Part shown: positions 1-8,642 of the stretch, piece after piece | Layout: every line of letters starts with the position of its first letter | Position numbering within the stretch: position 1 is the first letter of the stretch | NCBI GenBank assembly: GCA_021107755.1 | Contig: JAIOSF010000023.1 | Location: 124,001-188,000 of the forward strand | From: Arcobacteraceae bacterium | GTDB lineage: Bacteria; Campylobacterota; Campylobacteria; Campylobacterales; Arcobacteraceae | Length of the DNA stretch: 64,000 nt | Direction of reading: 5' to 3' | Translations under genes and position numbers: made by a program | The notes under the pieces: model-generated | The model's input: the letters and a program-made list of their open reading frames with translations, nothing else | What the model was told of the DNA's origin: nothing | Database searches by the model: none

Positions 1-2216
1 TGCTAGAGATAGGTATGCCTGTAGTTGTTGTTTTAAATATGATGGATGTAGCAAAAAGAAGAGGAATAGATATAGAGAGTCAAAAAATATCTAAAATGCT
101 TGGTTGTCCAGTTATTGAAGCAAGTGGAGCTAAAGGTATTGGTGGTGATGACATTATGAAAGCCATAGTAGATACTGCAAATGCGAAAAACAGATATGAA
201 GAGTTTAGAATAAATTATGAAGAGTTAGAACCACATATTCAAGTTATTGAAGATGCTATCCAAGACAGTACTTCCACTCTCAATAAAAGATGGATGGCAA
301 TAAAAGTTTTAGAAGGAGATACAACAATTATCCAACATCTCAAACAAGAATATTTTGATATAGAAGAACTTGCTAAAGAACAAGTAGATAAATTTCATTC
401 AATTTATGATAAAGATAGTGTTTCTTTTCTAGCAACTTTTAGATATGACAGTGCGGATATAATTTATCATAAAACTGTAAAAGAAAATAATAAAGGGAAA
501 GAAACGCTTACAGATAAGGCTGACAAAATTGTTTTAAATAGATTTTTAGCATTACCTATTCTTTTTGCAATTATGTTTTTAGTATATGAGCTTTCTATTG
601 TATATGGCTACAAACTTACAGACTATACTTGGCCTATACTAGCAGCATTTAAAAATTTTGTTATAGATATGATGCCTCAAGCTAATTTTACAGAAGTTCC
701 TATGATGACAGATTTTGCCATATGGATGGTAAACAGTGCTAATGCTTTGGCAAATTATATCCCTATTTTCTTTATACTTTTTGCCTTAATAGCAATTATG
801 GAAGATGTTGGATATATGCCTCGTATGGCTTTTATTCTTGATAGAATATTTAAAAAATTTGGACTTCATGGGCAATCTACACTACCTTTAGTATTGGGTG
901 GTGCAATGGTTGGTGGTTGTGCAGTCCCTGGTGTAATGGCTACAAAAGGTATAGCAGATGATAGAGCACGAATGGCTACAATTCTAACTGTACCTTATAT
1001 GAATTGTTTAGCAAAAGTACCCTTTTATACCCTACTTTTAGGTGCATTTTTTAAACCAGATATGGCTTTAATGATGTTTTTTATCTCAACAGTAACAGTT
1101 TTTATAGCACTTATTATTGCAAAAATTTTGACAACAACAATTTTAAAAACACGAGAAACAGCTCCATTTGTAATGGAGTTGCCACCTTATCACCTTCCTA
1201 CTTTTAAAGGGGTGATTATAAGAGCCAGTCAAAGGGTTTGGGTCTATATTTATAAAGTTATTACTATTGTTCTAGCTGTTGCTATCGTACTTTTTGCCAT
1301 GCTGCAGTTTCCTGGACTTAGTGAAAAATCAAAAATAGAATATGAATTCCAAGCACAAAAGGCTTTACAAACTTTTGATTTAAAAGCACAAAAGTCAAAC
1401 TATTATCCTTTAGTAGATACGAAAGAGGAAGTTTCTCAATTATTAAATTATTATGATGGGTATAAATCAAAAAGAATGGCAACAACTTCTAAAGATGGAG
1501 CAATAGCAGTAGATGAAACATATAAAACACTCAATGAAAACTATTTTAAATTTATCAAACCACGAGCAGATAAAGAAGCAAAAAAAATCAATAAAATTTT
1601 AAGAAAACTTTCAAAAGAGAGAAATAAAATCTTACGAAATATGAAAAATGAAAAAGTAGAAAACTCTCTTTTAGGTATGGCAGGAAAAGCAGTTGAACCT
1701 ATTACTCAGTATGCAGGATTTGATTGGAAAATCAATGTCGCTTTTTTGAGTTCTTTTGCAGCAAGAGAAAGTGCTGTTGCAACATTGGGAAGTTTGTATG
1801 AAAACAATAAAGCAGATGATATGAGAGCAGAAGAAGCTATGGAAAAAAACAGTGGTTATACACCACTTCATGCAACTGCAATTATTATATTTATGCTTTT
1901 AACACCACCTTGTATTGCTACTATGATAGTAGTAAAAATGCAAACATACAGTTATAGATGGATGTTTTTTGCTATATTTTTCCCTGTAACTTTAGGGGTA
2001 ATTATTTCATCTTTAGTTTTTACATTAGGGACTATCTATAGTCTTTCTGGTGTAGATGCTATGATTTATTTTTATATTACAGTAGTCTTTATAGCACTAG
2101 TTCTTGGACTCTATCCAGATAAAAATATAAACTGGAAAGGTGGTATAAAATTACCAACTAAAGCCAAAGGGCAATATAACATTTATGACAAAAATCTTAG
2201 AAAGGAGGAAAACTAA
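1..2216 (+). CDS. feoB: FeoB ferrous iron transporter, 5'-truncated by window edge
   Basis: This is the C-terminal part of the inner-membrane Fe(II) transporter FeoB. The open frame continues upstream of base 1 (codons in phase from base 3), so the G1-G3 GTPase motifs lie outside the window. Visible are the FeoB-type G4 motif NMMD just after the first in-window Met and a G5-like stretch (EASGAKG). The helical cytoplasmic domain follows, then a long multi-helix membrane part with the Gate-like GGCAVPGVMAT and FDWKINVAFLSSFAARE segments. Roughly 115 hydrophilic, Lys/Glu-rich residues (about nt 1320-1665) interrupt the C-terminal membrane half where most FeoBs carry a short loop. The stop is one base before the next gene, so the two are probably co-transcribed. 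Identity is secure; the meaning of the insertion is unknown. Confidence 0.95.
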   Translation, partial: LEIGMPVVVVLNMMDVAKRRGIDIESQKISKMLGCPVIEASGAKGIGGDDIMKAIVDTANAKNRYEEFRINYEELEPHIQVIEDAIQDSTSTLNKRWMAIKVLEGDTTIIQHLKQEYFDIEELAKEQVDKFHSIYDKDSVSFLATFRYDSADIIYHKTVKENNKGKETLTDKADKIVLNRFLALPILFAIMFLVYELSIVYGYKLTDYTWPILAAFKNFVIDMMPQANFTEVPMMTDFAIWMVNSANALANYIPIFFILFALIAIMEDVGYMPRMAFILDRIFKKFGLHGQSTLPLVLGGAMVGGCAVPGVMATKGIADDRARMATILTVPYMNCLAKVPFYTLLLGAFFKPDMALMMFFISTVTVFIALIIAKILTTTILKTRETAPFVMELPPYHLPTFKGVIIRASQRVWVYIYKVITIVLAVAIVLFAMLQFPGLSEKSKIEYEFQAQKALQTFDLKAQKSNYYPLVDTKEEVSQLLNYYDGYKSKRMATTSKDGAIAVDETYKTLNENYFKFIKPRADKEAKKINKILRKLSKERNKILRNMKNEKVENSLLGMAGKAVEPITQYAGFDWKINVAFLSSFAARESAVATLGSLYENNKADDMRAEEAMEKNSGYTPLHATAIIIFMLLTPPCIATMIVVKMQTYSYRWMFFAIFFPVTLGVIISSLVFTLGTIYSLSGVDAMIYFYITVVFIALVLGLYPDKNINWKGGIKLPTKAKGQYNIYDKNLRKEEN

Positions 2217-2217
2217 A

Positions 2218-2520
2218 ATGATTAAAAAAGTACTATTAAGTTTAACTATAGCTTCTAGTTCAGTTTTTGCACATACCGCTATCATGTCTTGCTTTGACAA
2301 TGGTGATGGTTCAATCACTTGTGAAGGTGGATTTAGTGATGGTAGTAGTGCTAGTGGTGTAAAGTTTCGTATTGAACAAAATGGAAAAACAATCTTTGAA
2401 TCAAAAATGAGTGAAGATAGTGAAGTAACATTTAAAAAACCAGCTGGTGAATATAGTGCAGTTTTTGATGCTGGAGAAGGTCATGCTGTACATATTAAAG
2501 GTTCAGATATAACTGAATAA
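2218..2520 (+). CDS. Small secreted protein downstream of FeoB
   Basis: This encodes a 100-residue protein with a Sec signal peptide (MIKKVLLSLTIASSSVFA, then AHTAIMS). I chose the ATG at 2218 because AAAGGAGG ends ten bases upstream and the signal peptide then begins cleanly; an in-frame upstream start at 2185 would overlap feoB. The mature part is rich in Gly, Ser and Asp (CFDNGDGSITCEGGFSDGSS) with two Cys residues and looks like a small beta-sandwich. Its place between feoB and a DUF4198 protein suggests a periplasmic accessory in metal handling, by association only. I do not recognise a named family with confidence. Confidence 0.75.
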   Translation: MIKKVLLSLTIASSSVFAHTAIMSCFDNGDGSITCEGGFSDGSSASGVKFRIEQNGKTIFESKMSEDSEVTFKKPAGEYSAVFDAGEGHAVHIKGSDITE

Positions 2521-2535
2521 TACAAATATTTTTTT

Positions 2536-2561
2536 CACTATCAAATGATAGTGATTATTAT
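2536..2561. promoter_or_regulatory. Inverted repeat with Fur-box-like extension
   Basis: CACTATCA and TGATAGTG (2536-2543 and 2546-2553) form a perfect inverted repeat with a two-base centre. It continues into TGATTATTATAA, so the stretch AATGATAGTGATTATTATAA also resembles a Fur site. It lies in the 65-base gap before the DUF4198 gene. On the minus strand it is followed by a run of A/T typical of a terminator, so an operator and a hairpin are both possible. Confidence 0.35.
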
Positions 2562-2585
2562 AATTACAACTATAAAGGATAAAAA

Positions 2586-3410
2586 ATGATGAAACAAAGT
2601 GGAATCCTGCTTGCAGGCAAAAAAACAGTACTGAGTACAGTAACAGCAATATCAATTATGTCAACTAGTGCTTTTGCACATTTTCAAATGCTTTATACAC
2701 CTAATACTGCTCTAAAAAAAGGACAAACAATTGAACTAAAACATCTATTTACACATCCATTTGCTGATGAGCATACTATGGATATGGCTGGTGTTGAAGA
2801 ATTTTATGTAATCAATAAAGAGAAAAAGACTGATTTAAAAAACGCTCTTAAAACAATAACATTTAAAGGAAATCATAATAGTGGAAAAGCTTATGAAAGT
2901 ACTTATAAAGCTAGAAAAATGGGAGATCATGTTTTTATCTTACAACCAGTTCCTTATTATGAAGCAAATGAAGATGCATATATTCAACAAATAACAAAAA
3001 TGGTGGTAAATGTAGCAGGAACTCCAACTGACTGGGATGCTGAACTTGGACTAAAAGCAGAAATTGTTCCTTTAACAAAACCTTATGCTATCTGGGAGCA
3101 TGGAAGTTTTACAGGGATTGTAAAATCAAATGGAAAAGTTGTACCATATGCAGAGATTGAAGTTGAGTATTTAAATAGAGATGTAAATATGAAATCAGAT
3201 TCTATGGGAAAAACAAAAGTTGAAGCTCCACAAGATGCCTTTGTAACTATGACAATAAAAGCAAATAAAGATGGAGAATTTACTTTTTCAATTCCAAAAG
3301 CTGGATTTTGGGGATTTTGCGCACTTGGAGTTGGAAGTGATAAAGAATACAAAGGGAAAGAACTAAGCCAAGATGCAGTTATCTGGGTTGAAGCGAAATC
3401 TATGAAATAA
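2586..3410 (+). CDS. DUF4198 periplasmic protein (metal-transport associated)
   Basis: This 274-residue secreted protein of the DUF4198 type belongs to a family usually found beside cobalt, nickel or other metal transporters. It has a signal peptide ending near AFA-HFQ at about residue 31. The mature start AHFQMLYTPNTALKKG and the FTHPFADEHTMDM segment provide His/Met/Asp residues suited to metal contact. The C-terminal half (EHGSFTGIVKSNGKVVPYAE onward) is an Ig/carboxypeptidase-regulatory-like beta fold. Two adjacent ATG codons (2586 and 2589) follow AAAGGAT; either could be used. The terminator directly downstream suggests it ends the feoB unit. A role as a periplasmic metal-binding accessory is inferred. 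Confidence 0.8.
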   Translation: MMKQSGILLAGKKTVLSTVTAISIMSTSAFAHFQMLYTPNTALKKGQTIELKHLFTHPFADEHTMDMAGVEEFYVINKEKKTDLKNALKTITFKGNHNSGKAYESTYKARKMGDHVFILQPVPYYEANEDAYIQQITKMVVNVAGTPTDWDAELGLKAEIVPLTKPYAIWEHGSFTGIVKSNGKVVPYAEIEVEYLNRDVNMKSDSMGKTKVEAPQDAFVTMTIKANKDGEFTFSIPKAGFWGFCALGVGSDKEYKGKELSQDAVIWVEAKSMK

Positions 3411-3418
3411 ATTTTTAG

Positions 3419-3444
3419 AGAGCCGATTAATGGCGGCTCTTTTT
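3419..3444 (+). terminator. Rho-independent terminator after the feoB unit
   Basis: AGAGCCG (3419-3425) pairs perfectly with CGGCTCT (3434-3440) across an eight-base loop and is followed directly by TTTT. It sits eight bases after the DUF4198 stop codon and looks like a real intrinsic terminator. Confidence 0.85.
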
Positions 3445-3480
3445 AAAGTTTATTAATATTAAATACAAGGAGATTGAAAG

Positions 3481-3711
3481 ATGTTATTAGGTACAGACCA
3501 TAGTTTTTATAGTGCGATAAATCATAGTAAAATAGAAGTTGCAGAAAGCATATTTGCTTACAGCGATATACGATATTCATTAATATCAAAAAGTATAAAT
3601 AACTGTGAACAAAATTCAATTATATCAACTATTAATTCATTTTCAAGTAGTGGATTAAGAATGCAGGCATTAAGCATTTTGGAAGAATGTTTGCTTAAAA
3701 ATTTTAGGTAA
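3481..3711 (+). CDS. Small hypothetical protein upstream of exbB
   Basis: This is a 76-residue soluble protein with no signal peptide or membrane segment and no family I recognise. Translation is well supported: AAGGAGATTGAAAG ends directly before the ATG. The composition is Ser/Ile/Asn-rich with two Cys residues (NNCEQNS and LEECLLK). It lies 27 bases upstream of exbB on the same strand and after a terminator, so it probably opens the exbB-exbD transcription unit. No function is proposed. It could be a spurious frame, but the ribosome binding site and spacing argue for a real gene. Confidence 0.55.
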   Translation: MLLGTDHSFYSAINHSKIEVAESIFAYSDIRYSLISKSINNCEQNSIISTINSFSSSGLRMQALSILEECLLKNFR

Positions 3712-3737
3712 AATAGATATAAAAAATAAGGAAAAAT

Positions 3738-4172
3738 ATGGAAAGTATAAAAATAATTGTTGACTTTGGAACTTTAGGAATACTCTTTATTATGAGTATA
3801 TTTCTTATTGGGTATTGGATTGAAAGGTGGATATTTTTCAAAAATATTAATATATCACAATATAGAACAAAAAACCAAATTGAACGAGCAACAACAAATA
3901 ATCTTACTATTATATCTTTGATAGGTTCAAATGCACCTTATGTTGGATTATTAGGTACTGTAGGTGGCATTATGATAGTTTTTTATGATATTGGATTAAG
4001 TGGTGGAGATATTGATACTTCAAAAATTATTATTGGTTTAGCACTTGCTCTAAAAGTAACTGCTGCAGGACTTATTGTAGCTATACCAGCAACAATTGTT
4101 TATGGTGGTTTTTTAAGAAAAGTTGATTTAGCAATAAGTGAGTGGGAAGATGAAATCATTAAAAAAAGTTGA
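3738..4172 (+). CDS. exbB: ExbB, TonB-system proton channel subunit
   Basis: This 144-residue inner-membrane protein of the MotA/TolQ/ExbB family forms, with ExbD, the proton-driven motor that energises TonB for outer-membrane receptors. Three membrane helices are visible: residues about 8-28, then the family core SLIGSNAPYVGLLGTVGGIM, and GLALALKVTAAGLIVAIPATIVYG. The length matches short ExbB proteins. The start follows AAGGAAAA. It overlaps the exbD frame, so the two are translationally linked. No tonB follows here; the likely partner tonB lies at 16683. Confidence 0.92.
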   Translation: MESIKIIVDFGTLGILFIMSIFLIGYWIERWIFFKNINISQYRTKNQIERATTNNLTIISLIGSNAPYVGLLGTVGGIMIVFYDIGLSGGDIDTSKIIIGLALALKVTAAGLIVAIPATIVYGGFLRKVDLAISEWEDEIIKKS

Positions 4173-4533
4173 AGGGATAAATGTTGTACCGTTAATTGAT
4201 GTGATGTTAGTCTTGTTAGCAATCATATTAACTATATCTTCATTTATAGCTTTAGGAAAAATTGAACTTACCCTTCCAAATGGAACAACACAAACCAAGG
4301 TAAAACAAAAATCTTATGATATCGCTATCAATAACCAAAGAGAATTTTTCATTAACAGTGAAAAAATTTCCAAAGAGGAGATACCGGAAAAACTTTTGGA
4401 ACTCAATAAAGAAGATATAGTTTCAATAAGAGCAGATAAACTTACCCCTTATGAGGAGTTTGTATTTATTATAGATTTACTCAAACAAAAAGGGATAGAG
4501 AAAATAGGAATGGTAGTAGAAAATGAGAGATAA
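4150..4533 (+). CDS. exbD: ExbD, TonB-system motor subunit
   Basis: ExbD of the TonB energy-transducing complex, 127 residues from the ATG at 4150; a GTG at 4138 would add four residues. It is a single N-terminal membrane anchor with the essential Asp in NVVPLIDVMLVLLAI, followed by a periplasmic domain ending KQKGIEKIGMVVE. It overlaps the end of exbB by 23 bases. The ribosome binding site is poor for either start, which fits translational coupling to exbB. Nothing follows it in the operon except about 190 bases before a convergent AraC gene. A 13-codon frame starting inside the exbD end (4523) might be a decayed tonB start. Confidence 0.9.
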   Translation: MKSLKKVEGINVVPLIDVMLVLLAIILTISSFIALGKIELTLPNGTTQTKVKQKSYDIAINNQREFFINSEKISKEEIPEKLLELNKEDIVSIRADKLTPYEEFVFIIDLLKQKGIEKIGMVVENER

Positions 4534-4725
4534 TATAAAACTTATTAATTCAAAAGTTATTTAATGGGGAAAAGTAATAAAATACTCCATAAGGGACAAT
4601 ATATACACTGAAAATTACAAAATAGCAGGCTTAATTAGAAAAATAATCCGTTCCACTTCCTCATTTATAATGTAATTCTCACAATAAATATCTCATACCA
4701 TATTTCAATATTTTATTGCTTAAAT

Positions 4726-5712
4726 TTAGTAAAAGTTGTTCTTTCTTATCTCTTTTGGTAAATAACCATATTTTTCTTTAAAAACTTTACTAAAATGACT
4801 CATACTATTGTACCCAACCATTGTTACTGCTTCTTGAATACAAATATCATTTTTGATAAGAAGATTTTTTGCATAATCGAGTCTATATGATTGAAGCATA
4901 CCATAGACAGTTGTTCCAAAAAGTTGTTTAAATCCTTTTTTGAGCTTAAATTCATTTAATGCTGATTTATGAGATAACTCTTTAAGTGATGGAGGGTTTT
5001 TCATGTTTTCAAGTAATATTTTTTTTGCATTATATAAACACTCTATATCTTTTTGACTTAAATAAAAGCTATCATCTTTTTCTTGTGTCTCAATTGAATT
5101 TAAACTTGTATAGGCCAATTCCAAAAGTTTTGATTCTAGGTACAGTTCTTGAAGTTTATCACCATCTAAATTTGAAGTTTGAACTAAATCATTGAGCAGT
5201 ATTTTTTGACTTATATTTATATGGTTGTTAAAATTAACATCTATATAGTCTCCTCGATGTACAGATTTTGTATTATTAAATTTATTATTATTTTGAATAA
5301 GTTCTTGAAACAAGTTTTTATCAAAACTTATCTGGTGCAATTGAATAAGTTGATTTTTTGGATAAAAACTATTGCATCTATGCCCTTTAAATAGTTCACC
5401 ATTCCAACACATATTTGAATCCCACTTTACTTTTTTATTTTTTACTGTATCTTCCATATAAATATTATTTCCGCTGTTAAAACACAAAAAATTAATATCA
5501 AAAGAGTTGGTGTTTTCCACTATCGTATCATCTTTAAATAACCCAGATATTGAGGTATATCTTATACCAAGTCCTGTATTATAATGATTTATGTTCATCA
5601 CACCATAATCTCGTGCTATATTAATATTTGTCTTTCCTCTTAAGTTGTTTGAATAGTCAACACTTTCGCACACTTTATCCCATAACTCATTTGAAGATAT
5701 AAAACTACTCAT
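4726..5712 (-). CDS. AraC-family regulator, PchR/YbtA-like
   Basis: This is a 328-residue transcription factor with a unique N-terminal ligand domain and a C-terminal AraC/XylS double helix-turn-helix (about residues 228-325: PPSLKELSHKSALNEFKLKKGFKQ and the AraC signature EAVTMVGYNSMSHFSKVFKEKYG). Size and layout match PchR/YbtA regulators that sense ferric siderophores inside the cell. It is divergent from the TonB receptor gene at 5831 with a Fur-like box between them. Known relatives act as siderophore-dependent activators of the adjacent uptake genes, and the same is inferred here. Confidence 0.88.
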   Translation of the reverse strand: MSSFISSNELWDKVCESVDYSNNLRGKTNINIARDYGVMNINHYNTGLGIRYTSISGLFKDDTIVENTNSFDINFLCFNSGNNIYMEDTVKNKKVKWDSNMCWNGELFKGHRCNSFYPKNQLIQLHQISFDKNLFQELIQNNNKFNNTKSVHRGDYIDVNFNNHINISQKILLNDLVQTSNLDGDKLQELYLESKLLELAYTSLNSIETQEKDDSFYLSQKDIECLYNAKKILLENMKNPPSLKELSHKSALNEFKLKKGFKQLFGTTVYGMLQSYRLDYAKNLLIKNDICIQEAVTMVGYNSMSHFSKVFKEKYGYLPKEIRKNNFY

Positions 5713-5764
5713 AAAATTAAAATCCTTTTCCCACTAAAATAAATCCTTATAACATTATCAAGAT

Positions 5765-5783
5765 ATTGATAATTAATATCAAT
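5765..5783. promoter_or_regulatory. Candidate Fur box
   Basis: ATTGATAATTAATATCAAT is an inverted repeat (ATTGATA / TATCAAT) matching the TGATA...TATCA core seen before other iron genes in this window. It lies between the divergent AraC regulator and the siderophore receptor and could control both. Confidence 0.7.
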
Positions 5784-5830
5784 TATAATATAGTTCTACT
5801 TTAAGTTTAATAAAAACATAAGGAAAACGA

Positions 5831-7918
5831 ATGAATACAAAAAGATTACTATTTGGGTTGTCTGTAGTATGTGCAAATTTTTTATTTGCAAACGATACTG
5901 TAAAATTAGATGATGTATCAGTTAGTGCCAATAAAATAGAGGAAAACATCAAAGATGTTCCACAAAGTATTACTGTGATTGATGAAGAGATATTAGCAGA
6001 AAAAGGGATTAAAACTATCAATGATGTAGTTAAAGAAGTACCAAATATGATTACAAGCGGTTCCAATAATGGTGTTCAAACTTCGTTTAGGGGATTAAAT
6101 CTTTCAATGTTTACAAATAGCAATCCTGTTGTTATTTATGTAGATGGAGTTCCATATTATGATAGATATGATTTTGACCCATCGTTGGCAAATGTAGAAC
6201 AAGTTGAAATTTTAAGAGGTCCTCAAGGGACACTTTATGGTAAAGATGCTATTGGTGCAGTTATTAATATTATCACAAAAAATCCTACTAATGAGTGGAG
6301 TGGCAGTATTGGTGCTGAATATGGTAGTAATAACTATATGCAAAGTTCTTTTAACACAAGTGGTGCATTAATAGAAAATAAACTCTATGCTGGAATAAAT
6401 GGTTCTTTTATGTCTGATGATGGTTGGATAACTAACAATTATTCAGGGATGGATAATGATGCAGATAAAGACAAAGAGAGAAAAACAAGTGCCTTTTTAC
6501 TTTTTCAACCAACAGATAAATTCTCTACAAAATTAATAGTTACAGACAATTATTCAAAAACAAATTGGATGGATGGTCTTAATACAGCGGATATAACTAC
6601 TCCAATAAATAGTATTAAAAGAAAAGATGTCAAAAATGCAAGCTTTGATGTACCTACCTATGAAGAATCAAGAGTAAAATCACAAAGTTTAAATCTAAGT
6701 TATGATTTTGATGATATGAAATTAGAATCTACAACTACCCATAAAAAGTTTGATATAGATGGGGATTATGACGGAGATTATGTCTCAGGTAATCTTAATG
6801 ATGGTCTAAGAATGTTTAATTATACAGATATGGAAACATACACTCAAGAGCTAAAATTATCGGGAAAAAATCAAAATATTAAATGGGTAGCTGGACTTTA
6901 TGTTGATGATGAAGAAAGAGATATCGGACCTTATGGGATGGAAACGATGAGTATGGGAGCTGTTTATGTATCTGATGTATATGCCGATGCAAATAGTAAA
7001 ACTCAAGCGATATTTGGACAAACTATGATACCTCTTGCAGATAAGTTTGAATTGACTCTTGGTGGAAGATACCAAAAAATCAAAAAAGATGTTGATTTGA
7101 CCATGTATCAAACTTTTGGTGGTGTTGCACTTCCAGATTTTGTATATAAAGATGAAAAGTCTTGGAATACTTTTTTACCAAAAGTTGCCCTTGCTTATCA
7201 AAACAGTGATAGTTTAACTACTTTTGCTTCCGTTTCAAAAGGATATATGCCTGGTGGATTTAACTATTTTGCTAGTAGTGGAGGAACTACAGAAAATAGT
7301 TTTGATCCACAAAAATCAACAAACTATGAAGTAGGTATGAAATATACAGGTGAAGATTATCTTATTAATGCTTCTATGTTTAGAATGGATATAGAAGATA
7401 TTCACATTTATAGGGTTGCAGGAGGGGGAACTATTTGGCTTACGGATAATGCAAAAAAAGCACATACCCAAGGGATAGAGATAGATGGAAAATATTTCTT
7501 AACAGATAATATTGAACTTTCAGGGGCTATAGGATTTATAGATGCTAAATATGATGACTATGATACAGGAACTACAAAATATGATGGTGAAAGAATCGAA
7601 AATACACCAAAATACACTGCAAATATAGGAATTGCTTATGTGGCAGATAGTGGAATTTATGGAAGATTAGATGCTTTTGCTAGAGGGAAAACAAATTACT
7701 TTGATGGAGCAAATAATACAATGGTATCAGCAGATGGTGCAATCATATCAAATCTAAAAATAGGATATAAAGTAAATACTTGGGATATTTACGGATACAT
7801 CAAAAATATCACAGATGAAGAATATATAGATTCATTTAGATCCTCATCATCAGGAATGCAAATAGTAGGATTTAATGAACCAAGAACCTTTGGTATTGGT
7901 GCAAGATACAAATTTTAA
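5831..7918 (+). CDS. TonB-dependent siderophore receptor
   Basis: This is a 695-residue outer-membrane ferric-siderophore receptor. The signal peptide is residues 1-21 (ends LFA-NDT). A TonB-box-like VKLDDVSVSA follows, then the plug domain (about 35-150) with ITVIDEEIL, SFRGL, YVDGVPYYDR and the plug signature VEILRGPQGTLYGKDAIGAVINI. A 22-strand-type barrel ends in the terminal Phe of FGIGARYKF. It is first in a same-strand run leading into the VOC, ABC and MFS genes, and is preceded by a Fur-like box and a divergent AraC gene. That context fits a FyuA/FptA-type receptor. The substrate cannot be read from sequence. Confidence 0.92.
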   Translation: MNTKRLLFGLSVVCANFLFANDTVKLDDVSVSANKIEENIKDVPQSITVIDEEILAEKGIKTINDVVKEVPNMITSGSNNGVQTSFRGLNLSMFTNSNPVVIYVDGVPYYDRYDFDPSLANVEQVEILRGPQGTLYGKDAIGAVINIITKNPTNEWSGSIGAEYGSNNYMQSSFNTSGALIENKLYAGINGSFMSDDGWITNNYSGMDNDADKDKERKTSAFLLFQPTDKFSTKLIVTDNYSKTNWMDGLNTADITTPINSIKRKDVKNASFDVPTYEESRVKSQSLNLSYDFDDMKLESTTTHKKFDIDGDYDGDYVSGNLNDGLRMFNYTDMETYTQELKLSGKNQNIKWVAGLYVDDEERDIGPYGMETMSMGAVYVSDVYADANSKTQAIFGQTMIPLADKFELTLGGRYQKIKKDVDLTMYQTFGGVALPDFVYKDEKSWNTFLPKVALAYQNSDSLTTFASVSKGYMPGGFNYFASSGGTTENSFDPQKSTNYEVGMKYTGEDYLINASMFRMDIEDIHIYRVAGGGTIWLTDNAKKAHTQGIEIDGKYFLTDNIELSGAIGFIDAKYDDYDTGTTKYDGERIENTPKYTANIGIAYVADSGIYGRLDAFARGKTNYFDGANNTMVSADGAIISNLKIGYKVNTWDIYGYIKNITDEEYIDSFRSSSSGMQIVGFNEPRTFGIGARYKF

Positions 7919-7923
7919 AATAA

Positions 7924-7949
7924 AAAATAGGAGTTTTTACTTCTATTTT
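7924..7949 (+). terminator. Hairpin after the receptor gene (terminator or attenuator)
   Basis: AAAATAGGAGT (7924-7934) pairs with ACTTCTATTTT (7939-7949) over an 11-bp stem with one G-T pair and a TTTT loop. The A/T ends of the stem supply the A- and U-tracts. It starts six bases after the receptor stop and may limit expression of the downstream transport genes. Confidence 0.5.
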
Positions 7950-7966
7950 CTATAGGAGACTATTAA

Positions 7967-8596
7967 GTGAAACTAGGACATATTATCTATAAAGTCGATG
8001 ATTTAGATGAAGCGGTAAAAGAATATACAAAAAAAGGCTTTACGGTTGAATACGGTAAAAAAAAGAATCCTTATAATGCTTTGATTTATTTTGCAGAAGG
8101 TCCATATTTGGAGCTACTTGAAACTACTGGTATGCCTTCTTTTATCAAAAAAATCTTAAGTTTTTTTGGTAAAAAAGCTTTAGTAAATAGACTTGATATT
8201 TGGGATAACTCCAAAGAGGGATTAATCGCAGTTGCTTTAGAAAATGACAGATTTGATGTAGATATTGAGCAAAATATCTTAGATAAAGCAAATCTAAAAT
8301 ACTTTAAAGGTAAATCAGGAAGAACTGATACTAAAGGTAGAAAATTAAAATTTTTGGGAATTATGCCAGATGATATGGAAATTCCTTTTTTTGGAGCAAA
8401 GTTTAATATAAATGTAAGACCGCCCGCAAACTATATCCATCCAAATGGAGTAAAAAAGATAAAAAGTATAGCCTTTGGCACAAAAGAGAAGTTTATCCCT
8501 ATCATAAATCAATTATGTGATGATGAAGGGATGAAACTGTTTATAGGTAATGGAGTAAAAGATTTAGAGTTTGAATATCTAAATAGCAGTATTTAG
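7967..8596 (+). CDS. VOC/glyoxalase-like domain protein
   Basis: This 209-residue cytoplasmic protein has a vicinal-oxygen-chelate fold of the glyoxalase-like type. The N-terminal module MKLGHIIYKVDDLDEAVKEYT is characteristic, followed by FAEGPYLELLETTGMP, with a second half-module after residue 110. The start is GTG at 7967, chosen because AGGAG lies eight bases upstream and the VOC beta strand begins immediately. It sits between the siderophore receptor and the ABC genes. An accessory role in handling or breaking down an imported chelate is possible but unproven. His10 and Glu49/Glu52 could be metal ligands of such a fold. Confidence 0.75.
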   Translation: MKLGHIIYKVDDLDEAVKEYTKKGFTVEYGKKKNPYNALIYFAEGPYLELLETTGMPSFIKKILSFFGKKALVNRLDIWDNSKEGLIAVALENDRFDVDIEQNILDKANLKYFKGKSGRTDTKGRKLKFLGIMPDDMEIPFFGAKFNINVRPPANYIHPNGVKKIKSIAFGTKEKFIPIINQLCDDEGMKLFIGNGVKDLEFEYLNSSI

Positions 8597-8642
8597 ATGT
8601 CTCTACCAATCTATTTTAGAATTTAAAAAATTAGGAAAATAT

